DNA of 12,227 bases, taken from positions 1 through 12,227 of the forward strand of contig JAEZAV010000010.1 in assembly GCA_023430285.1 (NCBI GenBank), in the 5' to 3' direction. The notes beneath the pieces are model-generated. The model had not been told where the DNA came from. It saw only the letters and a list, made by a program, of their open reading frames with translations, and made no database searches. Shown piece by piece: positions 1 to 7,918 of the stretch (the first letter of the stretch is position 1; each line of letters begins with the position of its first letter). Position numbers and translations under genes: made by a program. The DNA is from Methanobacteriota archaeon. GTDB taxonomy: Archaea; Methanobacteriota; Methanobacteria; Methanobacteriales; Methanobacteriaceae.

Positions 1-99
1 AAACTTGAGGAAGTTGCATTGAACTATATAACTAGCAACAACAAGCTAATTGATATTAGGGGACCTATTTTCAGTACAGTAACCTTCGAAGTGATTTAG
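1..99 (+). CDS. C-terminal end of an unidentified protein (partial)
   Basis: Frame 1 is open from the first base to a TAG at 97-99 and encodes 32 residues, ending ...RGPIFSTVTFEVI. The composition looks protein-like (a mix of hydrophobic and charged residues, no low complexity), and a T8 tract follows 17 nt after the stop, as expected at a gene end. The start lies outside the window. I do not recognise the family from this short tail, so no function is proposed. It is on the same strand as ribK, but the 143-nt gap and the T-tract suggest a separate transcript. Confidence 0.5.
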   Translation, partial: KLEEVALNYITSNNKLIDIRGPIFSTVTFEVI

Positions 100-111
100 T
101 GATATTCTAAA

Positions 112-125
112 ATAATTTTTTTTAA
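112..125 (+). terminator. T-tract terminator after the partial gene
   Basis: A run of eight T (116-123) in an AT-rich context lies shortly after the stop codon at 97-99. Archaeal RNA polymerase commonly terminates at such T-tracts without needing a hairpin, and I see none here. Position and composition are the only evidence. Confidence 0.4.
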
Positions 126-242
126 TAACAAAAAAAGGTTTACTAAATAAATACAATACTAGAACAATTGTTAATTTATGATAAAAATAAACTGTAGTAA
201 ATTTAAGATCATTAAATGATTTAATTTGGAGATAGTGATTGG

Positions 243-620
243 ATGAAATTAATGGGCAAAATAGTTTCGGGTATGGGTAAAGGAACCTTTTTCATGTCGC
301 AAGATTTTTACAAGGCGCAGTTCCAGGAAAAAGTCCATTTCACACCTTTTGAAGGTACCCTTAACCTGAAAATTGATTCAAAATCAATAGACTCCATGAA
401 GAACATCCCTAAAAATAAATTTGGTCTGATTCATGGTGAGGGTAAGTTTGGAGATGTTAAATTTATTAAAGCAACCATTAACAACGAAATATCTGGTGCC
501 CTTGTATTTCCAGCAAAAAGTGAACATAACGAAGATGTGTTGGAATTTATTACAGATAAAAATCTCAGAAAACTATTCAAATTTCAAGACGGAGATGAAG
601 TAACCGTCGTATTAGGTTAA
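243..620 (+). CDS. ribK: CTP-dependent riboflavin kinase
   Basis: Archaeal RibK phosphorylates riboflavin to FMN using CTP instead of ATP; it acts in the cytoplasm and feeds flavoenzymes of methanogenesis. The 125-residue protein is close to the usual length of the single-domain archaeal enzyme (MJ0056 type). Visible hallmarks are the N-terminal GKIVSGMGKG loop (residues 5-14, nucleotide-binding region), the MSQDFY segment (18-23), the PFEGTLNLKI block (35-44; T39 and N41 at the metal/nucleotide site of the family) and the C-terminal LRKLFKFQDGDEV region (108-120) closing the cradle-loop barrel. The ATG at 243 has GGAG at 228-231, 11 nt upstream; an internal ATG at 252 would remove only three residues. 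ribB follows 46 nt downstream, the same pairing as in Methanocaldococcus jannaschii (MJ0055/MJ0056). The promoter is unclear: TAAATAAATA at 144-153 is a possible TATA box. Confidence 0.93.
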   Translation: MKLMGKIVSGMGKGTFFMSQDFYKAQFQEKVHFTPFEGTLNLKIDSKSIDSMKNIPKNKFGLIHGEGKFGDVKFIKATINNEISGALVFPAKSEHNEDVLEFITDKNLRKLFKFQDGDEVTVVLG

Positions 621-666
621 AACAGTATTTTGTAAATTATAATTGATTGTTACAAAGAGTGATCAA

Positions 667-1350
667 ATGATAGAAAAAGCATTAGAAGCATTGAAAAATG
701 GAGAGATCGTTTTAGTATTTGACAGTGATAATCGTGAGCGCGAAACAGACATGATCGTGGCTGCTGAGTTCATGACTCCGGAGCACATGACCCAGATAAG
801 AAATGATGCAGGAGGTTTGTTCTGTGTACCACTGTCATCAGAAAATTCAGATGCACTTGGAGTGCCATTCATGACAGATATCATGGATATTGCAAGTTCA
901 GAATATCCAGTTCTTGCAGAGTTAAATCCCGATGATATCCCCTACGATGAAAAATCTGCATTTTCCATCACTGTAAATCACAGAAAAACATTCACAGGAA
1001 TTACAGATAATGATAGGGCATGCACCATTAATGAGCTTGCTTCACTCTGTAAGGAAGGAAAACAAAAGGAATTTGGAAAGTACTTCCGAGCTCCAGGACA
1101 TGTTACACTTTTAAGAGCAGCAAAGGGACATGTAAAAAGTAGAAAAGGTCACACTGAAATGAGCATAGCATTAATGGAAATGGCCGGTCTCACAGAAGTA
1201 GCTGTATGTTGTGAAATGATGGATGATAAAACCGGAGGATCATTACCTACGGCAGAAGCAGAACAGTATGCCAAAGAGCACGACCTTGTGTTCCTAAGTG
1301 GTGCAGACCTCATTGAAGCCTACATGAATTATATAGAAAACGACAGCTAA
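667..1350 (+). CDS. ribB: 3,4-dihydroxy-2-butanone 4-phosphate synthase
   Basis: RibB converts ribulose 5-phosphate to 3,4-dihydroxy-2-butanone 4-phosphate plus formate, giving the four-carbon unit of riboflavin. The 227-residue protein is colinear with MJ0055. It shows the acidic metal-binding cluster DSDNRERETDM (residues 19-29), DAGGLFC (47-53), FSITVNHRKTFTGITDNDRA (99-118), the FRAPGHVTLLRA block (140-151) and RKGHTEM (159-165; H162 is the expected metal-ligand histidine). I chose the ATG at 667 because GAGTGATC (657-664) just upstream resembles the anti-SD complement, and because the family begins about ten residues before KKGEI. The longer reading from TTG 643 would add eight residues and place that SD inside the coding region. 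There is no fused GTP cyclohydrolase II, as usual in archaea. It is probably co-transcribed with ribK. Confidence 0.95.
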   Translation: MIEKALEALKNGEIVLVFDSDNRERETDMIVAAEFMTPEHMTQIRNDAGGLFCVPLSSENSDALGVPFMTDIMDIASSEYPVLAELNPDDIPYDEKSAFSITVNHRKTFTGITDNDRACTINELASLCKEGKQKEFGKYFRAPGHVTLLRAAKGHVKSRKGHTEMSIALMEMAGLTEVAVCCEMMDDKTGGSLPTAEAEQYAKEHDLVFLSGADLIEAYMNYIENDS

Positions 1351-1374
1351 GTCGTTAAATCTATATTTTTTTTA
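1339..1374 (+). terminator. Hairpin plus T-tract at the ribB 3' end
   Basis: AACGAC (1339-1344) pairs with GTCGTT (1351-1356) around a six-base loop that contains the ribB stop codon; a T8 tract at 1366-1373 follows after nine bases. The opposing gene ends at 1372, so the AT-rich segment lies between converging genes. The short stem makes the T-tract the more reliable signal. Confidence 0.45.
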
Positions 1375-2865
1375 ATTAAACGATTTGAGCAGGGTATTAA
1401 AATCTGTGTACCCAGAAAAGTTTGGTGTGGCTGCTAGTTTTACTATTTCATCAAGATCCAAATATTTTTCCACAGTCTTTATTGCGTTCAAACAGAAATC
1501 TTCCAGTTTGATCTCGACCTCAGGCATGTTCCCCCTTTCCTTGAGCTTCACCTTGGGTATCGTTGCAAAATATTCCGGATTTATTCGGGATTTAACGTAT
1601 TTTTCTGCGTCTCCTGCTATTTTAGAATCGTATACTTTGTTTAGAATTAAACCCACAGCGTTGATTCCTAATTTTTCCATCATTTCCACATGGGCAGTTA
1701 GATCTACAGCAGCGGTTTCAATTCCTCCTTTGTTGCAAGGTGAAACCATTATAACAGGTAAGTTAGCTGCTAAAGCAATTTCAGCAGAAGAAAATGGGAC
1801 TTTTTTGTTTAAAAGTCCAGTAAAAATGCTCATAACACCCTCAACAATTACAAGATCGTAGTTGTTAGAATTAACAGCTTTGATTACATGATCCAAATCC
1901 ATCCATCCCAGATCCCCTATTTTTATCGAGGAAAAATCTTCCATTTTCTCTTTGTTCAGGTAAAGAGACGGCACAATATCCCGAATATCAGGACCTACCT
2001 TTACTGCGGCCACCCTCATCCCACGTTTGCGTAAAGCACCAATTATTCCAGTTGTTAGGAATGTTTTTCCAGAATCGGATCCCGTGCTTGCCATCATGAT
2101 CATTTTTGTGTCATGGACAGGTTCCAATTGGGAAGTTGTAACTTTAATTCCTGTTTCTATTCCCATTTCAGCTTTTATCTGTTTTAATAAAGCTTTATTG
2201 GCATCCTTGATTTCTGCTTGATCCTTCTCATCAGCCCCTATAAAATCTAACATGTTGTTTCTAAGCATTGGATTTTCATCCAAGGCCCCATGTAGCATGA
2301 TTCCCACTGCATTGCCTTCATCGTTCGTAACACCAGAAGTTATTTCACGGGGATTGTTCTGGTAATCTGTTCTCTTTACAAGTGATTTTAACACTGGTTT
2401 GGCATCACCTGTTATACTGCCATATGTGTGACAGTGAAATCCTGAAACCGAAGTTCCTGTTAAATTTTTTGTTAAAAATGAGTCATCCACAATTTTGGCG
2501 TTAACGCGATCTGTTCCAACCATTGGGCTGAATGAAACATCAAGAATACCCATACCCTTCTTTTCAACTGGACATGGTGATTTTCGACCAATATCTGTTT
2601 GGTTTGCTAGAAGCTGGAAGCCAGAACACATCCCGAATATGAATTTACCATCAGCATTCATCTTATGTATTTCCCTTTCAAGGTCGCGGCCGACACTTTG
2701 GGATTCGACTATGCTTCCGCCAGGTATTATCAGACCATCCAACTCTTTGTGCATTTTAAACCCGTTTACAGTCCCATTACTCCCTACAATATGGGTCGGA
2801 ATATGTCCAAAATCCTCAAATGCTGGTAATGCTCCTTTAACATAGAGAAATCCAATTTTTTTCAT
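1372..2865 (-). CDS. Glutamine amidotransferase + CobB/CobQ-like ATPase fusion (permuted order)
   Basis: The 497-residue protein has two domains known from cobyrinate/cobyrate amide synthases. Residues 1-212 form a class I GATase: GLIIPGG (44-50), nucleophile elbow GMCSGF with C80, and GIMLHGALDENP (188-199) with H192, the CobB/CobQ-type site that delivers ammonia from glutamine. Residues 253-475 form the dethiobiotin-synthetase/MinD-like ligase: P-loop TGSDSGKT (261-268; K267), KVGPDIRDIVPS (289-300, matching CobB KVGPDYIDP) and VEGVMSIFTG (341-350, matching CobB EGVMGLFDG). CobB, CobQ and CfbB have the ATPase first; here the GATase comes first. Family knowledge suggests ATP-dependent amidation of a carboxylate, perhaps on a tetrapyrrole, but the substrate is unknown, and a true CfbB (coenzyme F430 synthesis) would be expected elsewhere in the genome. 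The SD is poor: GAGGGG at 2883-2888 is 17 nt from the ATG. Conserved residues look intact. Confidence 0.85.
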   Translation of the reverse strand: MKKIGFLYVKGALPAFEDFGHIPTHIVGSNGTVNGFKMHKELDGLIIPGGSIVESQSVGRDLEREIHKMNADGKFIFGMCSGFQLLANQTDIGRKSPCPVEKKGMGILDVSFSPMVGTDRVNAKIVDDSFLTKNLTGTSVSGFHCHTYGSITGDAKPVLKSLVKRTDYQNNPREITSGVTNDEGNAVGIMLHGALDENPMLRNNMLDFIGADEKDQAEIKDANKALLKQIKAEMGIETGIKVTTSQLEPVHDTKMIMMASTGSDSGKTFLTTGIIGALRKRGMRVAAVKVGPDIRDIVPSLYLNKEKMEDFSSIKIGDLGWMDLDHVIKAVNSNNYDLVIVEGVMSIFTGLLNKKVPFSSAEIALAANLPVIMVSPCNKGGIETAAVDLTAHVEMMEKLGINAVGLILNKVYDSKIAGDAEKYVKSRINPEYFATIPKVKLKERGNMPEVEIKLEDFCLNAIKTVEKYLDLDEIVKLAATPNFSGYTDFNTLLKSFN

Positions 2866-2929
2866 CCTGGGTATCTTTATTGCCCCTCAAAAATAAATGT
2901 TTTCATTGATTGGATTCTGGTTCCATTAC

Positions 2930-4189
2930 CTACTCCAAACTTTCCAGTTCGATTCCCTTTGTTTCTGGGAAGGTCCAAATGAAAATTGCAACGCTCAATG
3001 CAAATATGGATCCAAGGAATATTCCGCTTCCAAGACCGTAGTAGATCGCAATCCCCGCCAAGATAATGGGAGTTAAAAACTGTGTGCCCCTTGCAAGGTT
3101 GAATCCTGCACCCAGGGCTGTGCTTCTTATCTCTGTTGGGAATAGTTCCGAGACTATCGGTCCGTATCCTCCATATATACCGGTTCCTATTCCTATTATT
3201 AACATGAAAATAAATATGAGGGGAGGATATGCTTGGATATTGGTCCAGAAGATGGTTATCATGACCAGGCCCAAAGCCATGATGGTAGCAAAGATTGAGA
3301 AAGCCGGTCTTCTACCAAACCTATCCGCGATAAAACCGAATATTAATAGGCCTATTATTCCTCCTACTTGATTTACAATTATCCAAAGGGCAGATTTGGA
3401 TATTGAAATATTTTGCTGAAGTAGATAAGTTGGTAGCCATGAGTATGTAAACCAGTAGGCAGAACTGCCCAATATTGCCAGGATTAATGCCTTAAAAAAT
3501 AGTTTCCTATATCTTTTTGTAAATAGCTCAAAGAATTGATTTTTTTTATTCAACAAAGTCTTTTTAACTCTATTTTTACCTGAGTTAACGTTGTTCATTA
3601 TCCATACATCTGATTCTGGTATTTTTCTCCTGATGAATATCACTAGAATGGCCGGAATAACTGAGACAAAAAATGCTTCCCTCCAACCTATGACAGGTGC
3701 CAAAAATCCCCCAACCAGTGCTGCCAGAATAAATCCAACTGGATTTCCAGTTTGTAACAGAGATCCAAACTTGCCCCTTAAGTTTGCAGGAAAGGTTTCA
3801 TTAACGTAGGTCTGTCCAGTGGCCCATTCACCACCCACACCTAATCCTGTTATGATCCTGAAAAGAATTAATGTCTCAAGATTCGCAGAAAATGCACATA
3901 AAAAGGTACCAATGCTGTATATCACTATTGTCCATTGAAGTACTGGTTTCCTACCATATTTATCTGCCAGTACTCCAAATATTACTCCTCCAATAGCTGC
4001 AGCTAAAATAGACGCACTTAAAGCGTATGAAAGCATGATGGTAGAAAGGTGGAGTTCATGTCCAATTGGGATTATCAGGAATGTGAAGAGTATGAGATCG
4101 TAAAAATCAAAACCCCAACCAGCCCAACTGATTCCAAATATTCTGTAATGAATACTGTTAAGTTTCTTTTGCTGATTTAAGAGCGACAA
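2930..4189 (-). CDS. MFS transporter (sugar/organic-acid H+ symporter type)
   Basis: A 419-residue, 12-helix major facilitator. The WGFDFYDLILF segment in TM1 (residues 25-35), motif A GVLADKYGRKP between TM2 and TM3 (72-82), GLGVGGEWATG in TM4 (115-125), PESDVW (191-196) in the central loop and the second-half motif GFIADRFGRRP (285-295) place it near the sialate/lactate and metabolite:H+ symporter families. The substrate cannot be read from sequence; small carboxylates or aromatic acids are typical. The start is a TTG at 4189, strongly supported by GGAGGG (4195-4200) five bases upstream. A possible TATA element (TTTAAATAT, around 4251-4259) lies about 65 nt before the start. The amidotransferase gene follows after 64 nt on the same strand, so co-transcription is possible. 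All helices and both motifs are present. Confidence 0.9.
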   Translation of the reverse strand: MSLLNQQKKLNSIHYRIFGISWAGWGFDFYDLILFTFLIIPIGHELHLSTIMLSYALSASILAAAIGGVIFGVLADKYGRKPVLQWTIVIYSIGTFLCAFSANLETLILFRIITGLGVGGEWATGQTYVNETFPANLRGKFGSLLQTGNPVGFILAALVGGFLAPVIGWREAFFVSVIPAILVIFIRRKIPESDVWIMNNVNSGKNRVKKTLLNKKNQFFELFTKRYRKLFFKALILAILGSSAYWFTYSWLPTYLLQQNISISKSALWIIVNQVGGIIGLLIFGFIADRFGRRPAFSIFATIMALGLVMITIFWTNIQAYPPLIFIFMLIIGIGTGIYGGYGPIVSELFPTEIRSTALGAGFNLARGTQFLTPIILAGIAIYYGLGSGIFLGSIFALSVAIFIWTFPETKGIELESLE

Positions 4190-4447
4190 TGCAACCCTCC
4201 AATATTAATCATGCTACTATCTAATTTCTAAGCATTAATTTAGTTTACGTGATATTTAAATCTTCTAAACATTAAAATTGGAGTCCTGATACATAAATAT
4301 CAAAGATTTTTAATTGGTTCATAGTCTTAACAAGCATAATCTTAGTTTTAAAGTAATTTGCATTTTCTAAATGCTTAGAGGAGTATGATAAATTTTTAGC
4401 TAAAAAAAAATAAATGAAATTTGGGTCTAAAAAAAAGAAGGAATATT
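4190..4447. other. 258-bp intergenic region with MFS promoter and gatA terminator
   Basis: This AT-rich gap separates two minus-strand genes. It holds the MFS SD (4195-4200), a possible MFS TATA element (about 4251-4259), two A-runs (4402-4410 and 4429-4436) that read as T-tracts downstream of gatA, and a 10-bp inverted repeat TCTAAGCATT (4227-4236) / AATGCTTAGA (4370-4379). I found no open frame longer than a few codons with an SD, and no tRNA-like fold. Confidence 0.5.
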
Positions 4448-4457
4448 TTATATTCCT
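4429..4457 (-). terminator. Hairpin + T-tract terminator overlapping the gatA stop
   Basis: Read on the minus strand, AGGAATAT (4457-4450) and ATATTCCT (4446-4439) form a perfect 8-bp stem around three bases, followed by C, TTC and an eight-T run (4436-4429). The gatA stop codon (4450-4448) falls within the stem-loop. This is an unusually bacterial-looking terminator shape; archaeal polymerase would need only the T-tract. Confidence 0.55.
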
Positions 4458-5827
4458 GGATCTGCATCATCCAAAGCAGACATTATGCCCAGTATTTTAG
4501 GGTCATCGAAGGGTTTTCCCTGAATTTGGATACCAACTGGAATTCCATTCACTTCACCTGCTTTCATGCTACCTGCAGGGATCCCTGCAAGGTTGGCTAA
4601 TACAGTCAGAACATCGTAGGAGTACATGTCCATTGGTTCTAGAGATGTTCCTATTTTGTGGGGTAACATTGGAACGGTTGGCCCGACAATTGCATCAACA
4701 TTTTGAAGTAATTTATTTACTTCTCTTTTAATGAGTGACCTGGCCTGCAGTGCTTTTTTATAATATTTACCACTGAATTCTTTTTGACTGATATATGAAC
4801 CCATGTAGATTCTTCTTAGGACCTCTTCTCCACAAACTTCTTCGATTCTTTCACCGTACTTTCTGCCATCATACTTTCGTGTTGCTGAAAAGAATTCAAC
4901 ATAGTTTATGAGGTAGTAGGTAGGTAGGCATAAATCAATATAATCGAAGCTTAATTCATGCACTTCAGCACCCATGTCCTTCATTTTATCGATGGATTCT
5001 TCAACAATATTGACTATCTTATCATCAGAAACATCTAAGAATTGTTTTACCACACCCAGAGTGGTACCTTCAAGTGAGTTTTGGCCAAGTTGGTCTGTGA
5101 ATTTTGGAGAATCCCAGTTCACTGATGTGCATTCAGTTTCATCATAACCCCCAATGACATCCATGAGTAGGGCCGCCCCACTGACGTCCCTTGAAAATGG
5201 GCCAATTTGATCAAAGCTCATTGCAAGATCCAACAGACCCTGTCTTGAAACAACCCCATATGTAGGTTTAAAACCTACAACACCACAATGGGATGCAGGA
5301 TTTCTTATGGAACCCCCTGTGTCAGAACCAATACTCAGATCACACATCTCAGCCGCAACCGCCACTGCACTTCCCCCTGAAGAACCTCCAGGAATTCTTC
5401 CAGGAGCTGCTGGATTTTCTGTATGGCCAAAGTAAGATGTTTCAGTGGAACTTCCAGCTGCAAATTCATCCATGTTGGTCATTCCGATTATGATGCCATC
5501 TTCCTGTTTTATTCTTTTAACAACAGTTGCATCATAACTTCCAAGGTAGTTTTCAAGGGTTTTTGAAGCTGCAGTTATATGAAAATCCTCAACATTTATG
5601 TTGCTTTTGATTCCAATTACCAAACCTGCGAGTTTTCCTACCTTCTCACCATTCTCGATCCTTTTATCGATGGCTTCAACACGTTCATGAGCTGAACCTT
5701 CGTTTATCTCTAAAAAAGCATTATAATCATCATTTTTATGTTCAATAGTCCTACAGAACATTTCTAGATTATCTAATGCTGTGATTTCATGATCTTTAAT
5801 TAATTCTGATTTATCTAATAGTTTCAT
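4448..5827 (-). CDS. gatA: Asp-tRNA(Asn)/Glu-tRNA(Gln) amidotransferase subunit A
   Basis: GatA is the amidase subunit of GatCAB. It hydrolyses glutamine and passes ammonia to GatB, which amidates mischarged tRNA; in archaea, which use GatDE for Gln-tRNA(Gln), the expected product is Asn-tRNA(Asn). The 459-residue protein carries the full amidase signature: GIKSNI with catalytic K74, PGGSSGGSA with cis-Ser S149, and GSDTGGSIRNPAS with nucleophile S173 (numbered from the ATG at 5827); their spacing (75 and 99 residues) matches characterised GatA. GVVGFKPTYGVVSRQGL and the C-terminal NLAGIPAG and NGIPVGIQIQGKPFDD motifs also fit. I prefer ATG 5827 to GTG 5833 because AGGTG (5833-5837) is an SD five bases before the ATG and overlaps the GTG. 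gatB and gatC are not in the window, which is common in archaea. A generic amidase is a less likely alternative. Confidence 0.93.
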   Translation of the reverse strand: MKLLDKSELIKDHEITALDNLEMFCRTIEHKNDDYNAFLEINEGSAHERVEAIDKRIENGEKVGKLAGLVIGIKSNINVEDFHITAASKTLENYLGSYDATVVKRIKQEDGIIIGMTNMDEFAAGSSTETSYFGHTENPAAPGRIPGGSSGGSAVAVAAEMCDLSIGSDTGGSIRNPASHCGVVGFKPTYGVVSRQGLLDLAMSFDQIGPFSRDVSGAALLMDVIGGYDETECTSVNWDSPKFTDQLGQNSLEGTTLGVVKQFLDVSDDKIVNIVEESIDKMKDMGAEVHELSFDYIDLCLPTYYLINYVEFFSATRKYDGRKYGERIEEVCGEEVLRRIYMGSYISQKEFSGKYYKKALQARSLIKREVNKLLQNVDAIVGPTVPMLPHKIGTSLEPMDMYSYDVLTVLANLAGIPAGSMKAGEVNGIPVGIQIQGKPFDDPKILGIMSALDDADPGI

Positions 5828-5947
5828 GGTCACACCTGAAATTAATGCGGATGAATATTAATATCCCTGCTTATCTAAGTTAATTTAATATCTACTTGTT
5901 TTTTAATTTACTTCAATATTATAATTTTTGATCAAACTCAACGATTA

Positions 5948-6715
5948 TCAGAAGAAGTAGTTGATGTTTACCACACCCAAAAAGTACAGCATTAATATGA
6001 TGATGGGTTGATGAATTAAATAAATAATCAATGAATGCCTCCCAAGAAAAGCAGACCCCTTGAAAAAATAATTATCAGACCAGTCAGGCAGTTTAAACTG
6101 TCTCTTATAATTTTTATACAGTATACCTCCAAAGAAAATTCCCAACAAAACAATTCCAAACCATGGAAAGATAGGGAAATAGTCCACTGTGTTAAGAGAG
6201 TTCGGTACAAATCCCAACCACATCAACCAGTTGAAATTAAAACTTAAAGTTTGTAAATAAATTCCAATAATGATTATGGAAATTCCTGCCACTAAATTGA
6301 GGTATTTTCTTTTTAAAAAAGGATATGCAAGGATGATGGATATTCCAATGAAATGTAAAATTCCGAATATTATAAATTCTTGGGGAATAAAAATCCATGT
6401 TATGGCTGTAATAAACAAACCAAGTATGAATATTCTGCAGCCTCTTTGAAGATACTTTTTAAAAAGACTCTTGTGTAGATACCTTCCTGAAAGTTTTGAT
6501 CTTGAACTGCTGAGTGTCAAAGAAACACCCATTAAAAATATGAATGTCAAAGCAGTTGTCCTTGCAAAAAACCAGGGAAGTCCAGATGAAACATCCCACG
6601 AGATTACTCCAAAAAATGCCAGATCAAACAGAAAATGGTAACAGATCATACACACAACAGCAAGACCACGGAGGGAATCGACCTCCCAGAATCTTACATT
6701 TAAATTTTGTTCCAT
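5948..6715 (-). CDS. DUF1624/HGSNAT-like multipass membrane protein
   Basis: A 255-residue, mostly hydrophobic protein with about seven or eight membrane segments. The N-terminus RFWEVDSLRGLAVVCMICYH (residues 8-27) followed by FLFDLAFFG is characteristic of the DUF1624 family, related to the catalytic domain of heparan-alpha-glucosaminide N-acetyltransferase and to broader membrane acyltransferases; R16 and H27 sit in the conserved block. Further family-like blocks are GILHFIGIS (118-126, H121), FPIFPWFGIVLLG (180-192) and the C-terminal GRHSLIIYLIHQP (225-237, H235). The natural acyl acceptor in methanogens is unknown; transfer of acyl groups to cell-surface sugars or lipids is only an inference. 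The ATG at 6715 has no good SD but has a TATA box about 23 nt upstream. gatA lies 120 nt downstream on the same strand and has its own SD; operon membership is uncertain. Confidence 0.85.
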   Translation of the reverse strand: MEQNLNVRFWEVDSLRGLAVVCMICYHFLFDLAFFGVISWDVSSGLPWFFARTTALTFIFLMGVSLTLSSSRSKLSGRYLHKSLFKKYLQRGCRIFILGLFITAITWIFIPQEFIIFGILHFIGISIILAYPFLKRKYLNLVAGISIIIIGIYLQTLSFNFNWLMWLGFVPNSLNTVDYFPIFPWFGIVLLGIFFGGILYKNYKRQFKLPDWSDNYFFKGSAFLGRHSLIIYLIHQPIIILMLYFLGVVNINYFF

Positions 6716-6732
6716 TGTGTTAACCCTAGCAA

Positions 6733-6742
6733 ATTTATAAAA
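6733..6742 (-). promoter_or_regulatory. TATA box of the DUF1624 gene
   Basis: On the minus strand TTTTATAAAT spans 6742-6733. Its centre lies 22-23 nt before the ATG at 6715, so transcription should begin at or very near the start codon. No SD is visible, consistent with a leaderless message. The gene on the other side is divergent, with its own TATA box at 6829-6836. Confidence 0.45.
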
Positions 6743-6828
6743 ACTTATTATCCTCTGTTAATAGGTTGGAGTTAATATTATTTGAATAGGAACCTTTCTA
6801 TAGCCCTTGGTGTTAATCCAAAATTTGG

Positions 6829-6836
6829 ATATAAAA
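6829..6836 (+). promoter_or_regulatory. TATA box of the alanine dehydrogenase/OCD gene
   Basis: ATATAAAA at 6829-6836 is a near-ideal archaeal TATA box. Its centre is about 24 nt before the ATG at 6857, and the intervening sequence has no SD, so a leaderless transcript is predicted. Confidence 0.55.
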
Positions 6837-6856
6837 CTTGATTCAATATTATAATC

Positions 6857-7864
6857 ATGAAAGATGCAACTCGGTATGAAACACTTCTCCTCAAACAAAG
6901 CGAAATTAAAGAACTTATTGAAATGAAAGAGATTATTGAGTCTGTTGAAACAGCTTACACTGTGCATGCAACAAGAAACGTGCAGATGCCAGCTAAGAAA
7001 TATTTATTTTTCAAAAAATACAACGGCGACTTGAGAATAATGCCGGCTTTCATAAAGAATATGGATGAAGCCGGTGTGAAATGTGTGAATGTTCATCCTG
7101 AAAATCCTGTGAAATATAATTTACCAACAGTTATGGGCCTAATACAATTATTTGACCCTAAATCAGGATTCCCCATGTCTGTTATGGATGGAACATGGAT
7201 AACCAACATGAGAACCGGAGCTGCTGCAGGTGTGGGAACTAAGTATCTTGCTAGAAAAGATTCAAAAACACTGGGAATAATTGGTGCTGGTAAACAAGCA
7301 TTTACACAGCTTATGGCACTTAAAGAAGTAATGGATATTGAACATGCACATGTATTTTGTAGAACATGTTCGTCAAGGGAAAATTTTGCAGATATGGCTC
7401 GAAAACGATTTGATATTGATATTAATGCAGTTTCAACCGCTGAAGAAGCTGTTAAAAATATGGATGTTGTTGTTACTGTAACACCAGCAAATAAGCCAGT
7501 TTTAAAAACTGAGTGGATTTCCAACGGCACACACATAAACGCAATGGGAGCCGATGCACCTGGGAAACAGGAACTGGAAGTTGGAATTCTTCAAAAAGCA
7601 AGAATATTTATTGATTGCTGGGAACAAGCCAGACACAGTGGAGAAATCAATGTACCTGTCCATGATGGAATAATAAACAGAAAATCCATCAGCTCCAAAA
7701 TTGGGGATGTTATTATAGGTAAAGCTGAGGGAAGAATTTCAGACGAAGATATTACCGTGTTCGATTCAACTGGTTTGGCTGTTCAGGATATGGTCACTGG
7801 ATGGAAAGTCTACGAAGAAGCTGTTAAAAAGGGTGTTGGTACTGTTATAAATTTCCTCGATTGA
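6857..7864 (+). CDS. Alanine dehydrogenase / ornithine cyclodeaminase family protein
   Basis: A 335-residue NAD(P)-dependent enzyme of the ornithine cyclodeaminase/mu-crystallin family. It aligns well from memory with the archaeal alanine dehydrogenase AF1665: R60 in DLRIMPAF and K75 in GVKCVNVHPENP correspond to that enzyme's substrate-binding R52 and K71. The block MDGTWITNMRTGAAAGVGTKYLA (residues 110-132), the Rossmann motif GIIGAGKQA (140-148), THINAMGADAPGKQEL (225-240), the EQARHSGEINV block (256-266) and DSTGLAVQD (303-311) all match. The likely reaction is reversible alanine/pyruvate amination, but conversion of ornithine to proline plus ammonia cannot be excluded. The ATG at 6857 is preceded by a TATA box rather than an SD. 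The nearby LysE-type exporter could be functionally linked; this is context only. No key residue is missing. Confidence 0.9.
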   Translation: MKDATRYETLLLKQSEIKELIEMKEIIESVETAYTVHATRNVQMPAKKYLFFKKYNGDLRIMPAFIKNMDEAGVKCVNVHPENPVKYNLPTVMGLIQLFDPKSGFPMSVMDGTWITNMRTGAAAGVGTKYLARKDSKTLGIIGAGKQAFTQLMALKEVMDIEHAHVFCRTCSSRENFADMARKRFDIDINAVSTAEEAVKNMDVVVTVTPANKPVLKTEWISNGTHINAMGADAPGKQELEVGILQKARIFIDCWEQARHSGEINVPVHDGIINRKSISSKIGDVIIGKAEGRISDEDITVFDSTGLAVQDMVTGWKVYEEAVKKGVGTVINFLD

Positions 7865-7879
7865 AAAAAAGACAACAAA

Positions 7880-7887
7880 TTTATAAA
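7880..7887 (+). promoter_or_regulatory. TATA box of the 53-aa small gene
   Basis: TTTATAAA at 7880-7887 lies about 35 nt before the ATG at 7919. A start point around 7908 would give a leader of about 11 nt that just includes GGTGG (7910-7914), an SD-like element four bases before the ATG. Confidence 0.45.
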
Positions 7888-7918
7888 GTTAAAAATTAAA
7901 TCTTAAAATGGTGGTTAT

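Noticed and set aside
4227..4379. 10-bp inverted repeat TCTAAGCATT / AATGCTTAGA flanking the intergenic region
   Set aside because: The arms are 133 bp apart with no transposase, target duplication or conserved interior; plausible by chance at this base composition.
4378..4397. GGAG-like site before ATG in the gatA-MFS gap
   Set aside because: The frame closes after four codons, so it is not a credible gene, and no attenuation context is visible.
6758..6967. 69-codon minus-strand frame between divergent genes
   Set aside because: It overlaps the start and promoter of the alanine dehydrogenase gene on the other strand, and its composition (many Phe, Asn, Cys) is typical of a chance frame.
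7471..7483. Perfect palindrome TGTTACTGTAACA sharing TACTGTA with the intergenic pair
   Set aside because: It lies inside the alanine dehydrogenase gene and is explained by Val-Thr-Val-Thr codons; only the inner seven bases match the intergenic core.
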